DNA of 64,000 nucleotides, from the NCBI GenBank assembly GCA_021810045.1, contig JAJZJR010000001.1:363947-427946 (forward strand). The letters are read 5' to 3'. Each line of letters begins with the position of its first letter. The stretch's first letter is position 1. The position numbers and the translations under genes were made by a program. Below the pieces are notes generated by a model that did no database searches, was not told the origin of the DNA, and was given only the letters and a program-made list of their open reading frames with translations. Positions 62,665-64,000 of the stretch are shown piece after piece. Source of the DNA: Thermoplasmata archaeon (GTDB taxonomy: Archaea > Thermoplasmatota > Thermoplasmata > Thermoplasmatales > Thermoplasmataceae).

Positions 62665-63645
62665 ATGGATATCCATTCAAAAATAATTGTTTGCACATCC
62701 CTGGATGAGGACGGCAGAATAACAAGGAAAGACAGTTTCGAAAACAGCTTCGACAGATTGGAGGCGTATCTCTCACATTTCAGCAAGGGAGATAAATTCG
62801 TCATGGAATCCACAGGCTTCTATGAGCCGCTGTACGATTTCATAGAATCCCGCGGTTTCAATGTGATACTTGCCAATCCCCTGAAGATCCGCCTTATCGC
62901 GGAATCAAGGATGAAGAACGATGACATCGATTCCGAGGTACTGGCAAAATTACTGAGGAATGACTGGATTCCGGAATCCTATGTTCCCCGTAAGGAGATC
63001 AGGGAGATGCGCCGCATTGTGAGAACCCGCATACAGCTGAAGCGTGATCTGACCAGGATGAAGAACAGGATTCACTTTGAGCTCCTCAGATTGCATGTGG
63101 ATTACGAGGTGAATCCATTCACCTGGAAGGGTAAAGTATTCCTCATGAATCTTAGTAACCCCAGGATACTTTCATATCTGACTGTTATGGATTCCCTTGA
63201 ATCTGAGATAAGGAAGATCGATTCATCGCTTGCCTCATATGTGGGTGTGGAGGGCATAAAGAATCTGCAGTCCGTCCCGGGAATAGGATTGTTCTCTGCC
63301 ATGGTGATATATTCTGAGATAGGTGATATAAACAGATTCGGTGATTCAGGGAAACTCATATCCTATGCAGGCATGATACCATCGGTGAGGCAATCATCCG
63401 ACATAATCCACCATGGGAGAATTACATACCAGGGTTCCAGATACCTTAGGTGGATTGTCGTTGAGGCACTTCATACCCATATGGTTAATGACCCCGGGTC
63501 CTCAATATCAAGCTTCTATAAGCATCTGTCAAAGGGAAAGGGGAAGAGCAAAGCAATTATAGCGGCATCGAACAAGCTCCTCAAGGCCATATACTGGATC
63601 CTGAAGGAGAACAGGCCGTATTACTCAAAGAATCAGGCTCAATAG
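62665..63645 (+). CDS. IS110-family transposase (DEDD RuvC-like, with serine domain)
   Basis: 326 residues, apparently intact. N-terminal RuvC-like domain with DEDD residues Asp2 (MDIHSK), Glu48 (VMESTG), and Asp86/Asp89 (KNDDIDSEVLAKLL). The C-terminal Tnp20 domain begins LQSVPGIGLFSAM and contains the nucleophile Ser259 in ITYQGSRYLRW. These enzymes use a bridge RNA to choose donor and target. The ATG at 62665 is the only start that keeps Asp2; no other start codon lies in the short open stretch before it. Confidence 0.93.
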   Translation: MDIHSKIIVCTSLDEDGRITRKDSFENSFDRLEAYLSHFSKGDKFVMESTGFYEPLYDFIESRGFNVILANPLKIRLIAESRMKNDDIDSEVLAKLLRNDWIPESYVPRKEIREMRRIVRTRIQLKRDLTRMKNRIHFELLRLHVDYEVNPFTWKGKVFLMNLSNPRILSYLTVMDSLESEIRKIDSSLASYVGVEGIKNLQSVPGIGLFSAMVIYSEIGDINRFGDSGKLISYAGMIPSVRQSSDIIHHGRITYQGSRYLRWIVVEALHTHMVNDPGSSISSFYKHLSKGKGKSKAIIAASNKLLKAIYWILKENRPYYSKNQAQ

Positions 63646-63825
63646 ACAGGCCTCGTTTTATGCAACGGATGGAAAGCATCGTAAGTGTGATTGAGGGAAT
63701 CTGTTGGGAAATGATCGGATTATCCATAGTGCTGGAGAGCAGCGGATAGGTGTATGATCGGATATTTCAATCACAACGGATGCAAGGGGAGGCATTGAGA
63801 GACGCGGATTAAGAAAAGCTTAAAG

Positions 63826-63847
63826 AGGCATCAATCCATTGATGCCT
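63826..63847 (+). repeat. Perfect stem-loop downstream of the transposase
   Basis: AGGCATCAA (63826-63834), loop TCCA, TTGATGCCT (63839-63847). It could be the right-end structure of the element or a terminator. Confidence 0.5.
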
Positions 63848-63884
63848 ATAAAACGGTAACCCTCTTAACATAGGTGTTGCATAA

Positions 63885-64000
63885 CTACCCATATGCCCTT
63901 GTGTTTTCCCTCATGATATTGTAATAGAGCACCTTCAGGCCGACTTCCTGGATCATGTAATCCGTTCTTTTCGCCCTTATGATCTCGCCCATGACCATCT
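63885..64000 (-). pseudogene. C-terminal end of a possible second transposase, cut by the window edge
   Basis: Minus-strand frame of 37 codons ending in TAG at 63887-63885, with the start beyond the window. The tail (MGEIIRAKRTDYMIQEVGLK, then LYYNIMRENTRAYG) has the look of the C-terminus of an IS4/IS5-like DDE transposase, and the base composition is like that of the neighbouring IS. Whether the gene is whole cannot be seen from here, so the type is tentative. Confidence 0.35.

Larger units (their letters stand above)
62600..63847 (+). mobile_element. IS110-family insertion sequence, approximate limits
   Basis: Limits are set by structure around the transposase: the 9-bp hairpin at 62621-62654 on the left and a perfect 9-bp hairpin at 63826-63847 on the right. 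IS110 elements have no terminal inverted repeats and often no target duplication, so exact ends cannot be read from one copy. The coding part is visibly richer in G and C than its surroundings, in line with a mobile origin. Confidence 0.55.

Overview
The window is a continuous stretch of archaeal chromosome, best read as a member of the Thermoplasmata (Thermoplasmatales-like). The reasons are an archaeal-order ribosomal protein cluster (L3-L4-L23-L2-S19-L22-S3-L29), archaeal DnaG, aIF2-gamma, S6e, a Kae1-Bud32 fusion, NreA, and above all an HU-family histone substitute of the HTa type (39769-40038), which is a hallmark of this group. Many genes have a TATA-like box about 25 bases before the start codon, which points to leaderless transcripts, while genes inside operons carry GGAGG or GGTGA ribosome binding sites. 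GTG and TTG starts are common. Species cannot be assigned from the sequence alone.

Layout. 1-4.6 kb: ribosomal protein operon on the minus strand, with two palindromes in its leader. 4.6-9.6 kb: a surface-protein cassette with an ER/archaeal-type signal peptidase, a DUF5305-like membrane protein, a small membrane protein, a winged-helix regulator and a secreted protein with a TasA/SipW-style signal peptide. 9.8 kb: tRNA-Lys(CTT). 10-18 kb: MFS and amino-acid transporters, lysine 6-aminotransferase, carbonic anhydrase, a methyltransferase and small enzymes. 18-21.6 kb: secreted proteins, including three tandem paralogues in one operon, and a membrane protein. 21.7-33 kb: FMN reductase, triosephosphate isomerase, tRNA-Gly(TCC), M13 peptidase, histidine ammonia-lyase, threonyl-tRNA synthetase and a fixCXAB electron-transfer operon. 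33-44.5 kb: information-processing genes (endonuclease III-like, aIF2-gamma, S6e, Kae1-Bud32, RdgB, HTa, endonuclease IV-like, DnaG, a Lon-like ATPase without protease domain). 44.6-55.3 kb: M61 peptidase, regulators, RlmE, GcvH, an ABC exporter, ThpR, MarC and a DUF47-PiT phosphate uptake pair. 55.3-62.3 kb: an unrecognised three-gene operon, then NreA, a photolyase-like radical SAM enzyme, a T4-endonuclease-V-like pyrimidine dimer glycosylase, a DUF72 protein and a solitary Dam-type methyltransferase. 62.3-64 kb: an IS110-family element with structured flanks and the tail of what may be a second transposase.

Together the metabolic genes (peptidases, amino-acid permease, lysine aminotransferase, histidine ammonia-lyase, FixABCX, GcvH) fit a peptide- and amino-acid-consuming heterotroph. 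The parts most worth a second look are the SipW/DUF5305/TasA-like cassette, the three-paralogue secreted operon, the UV-repair island with its unknown neighbours, the protease-less Lon-like ATPase next to DnaG, a perfect 26-bp palindrome at 35810-35835, and the structured DNA upstream of the IS110 transposase.
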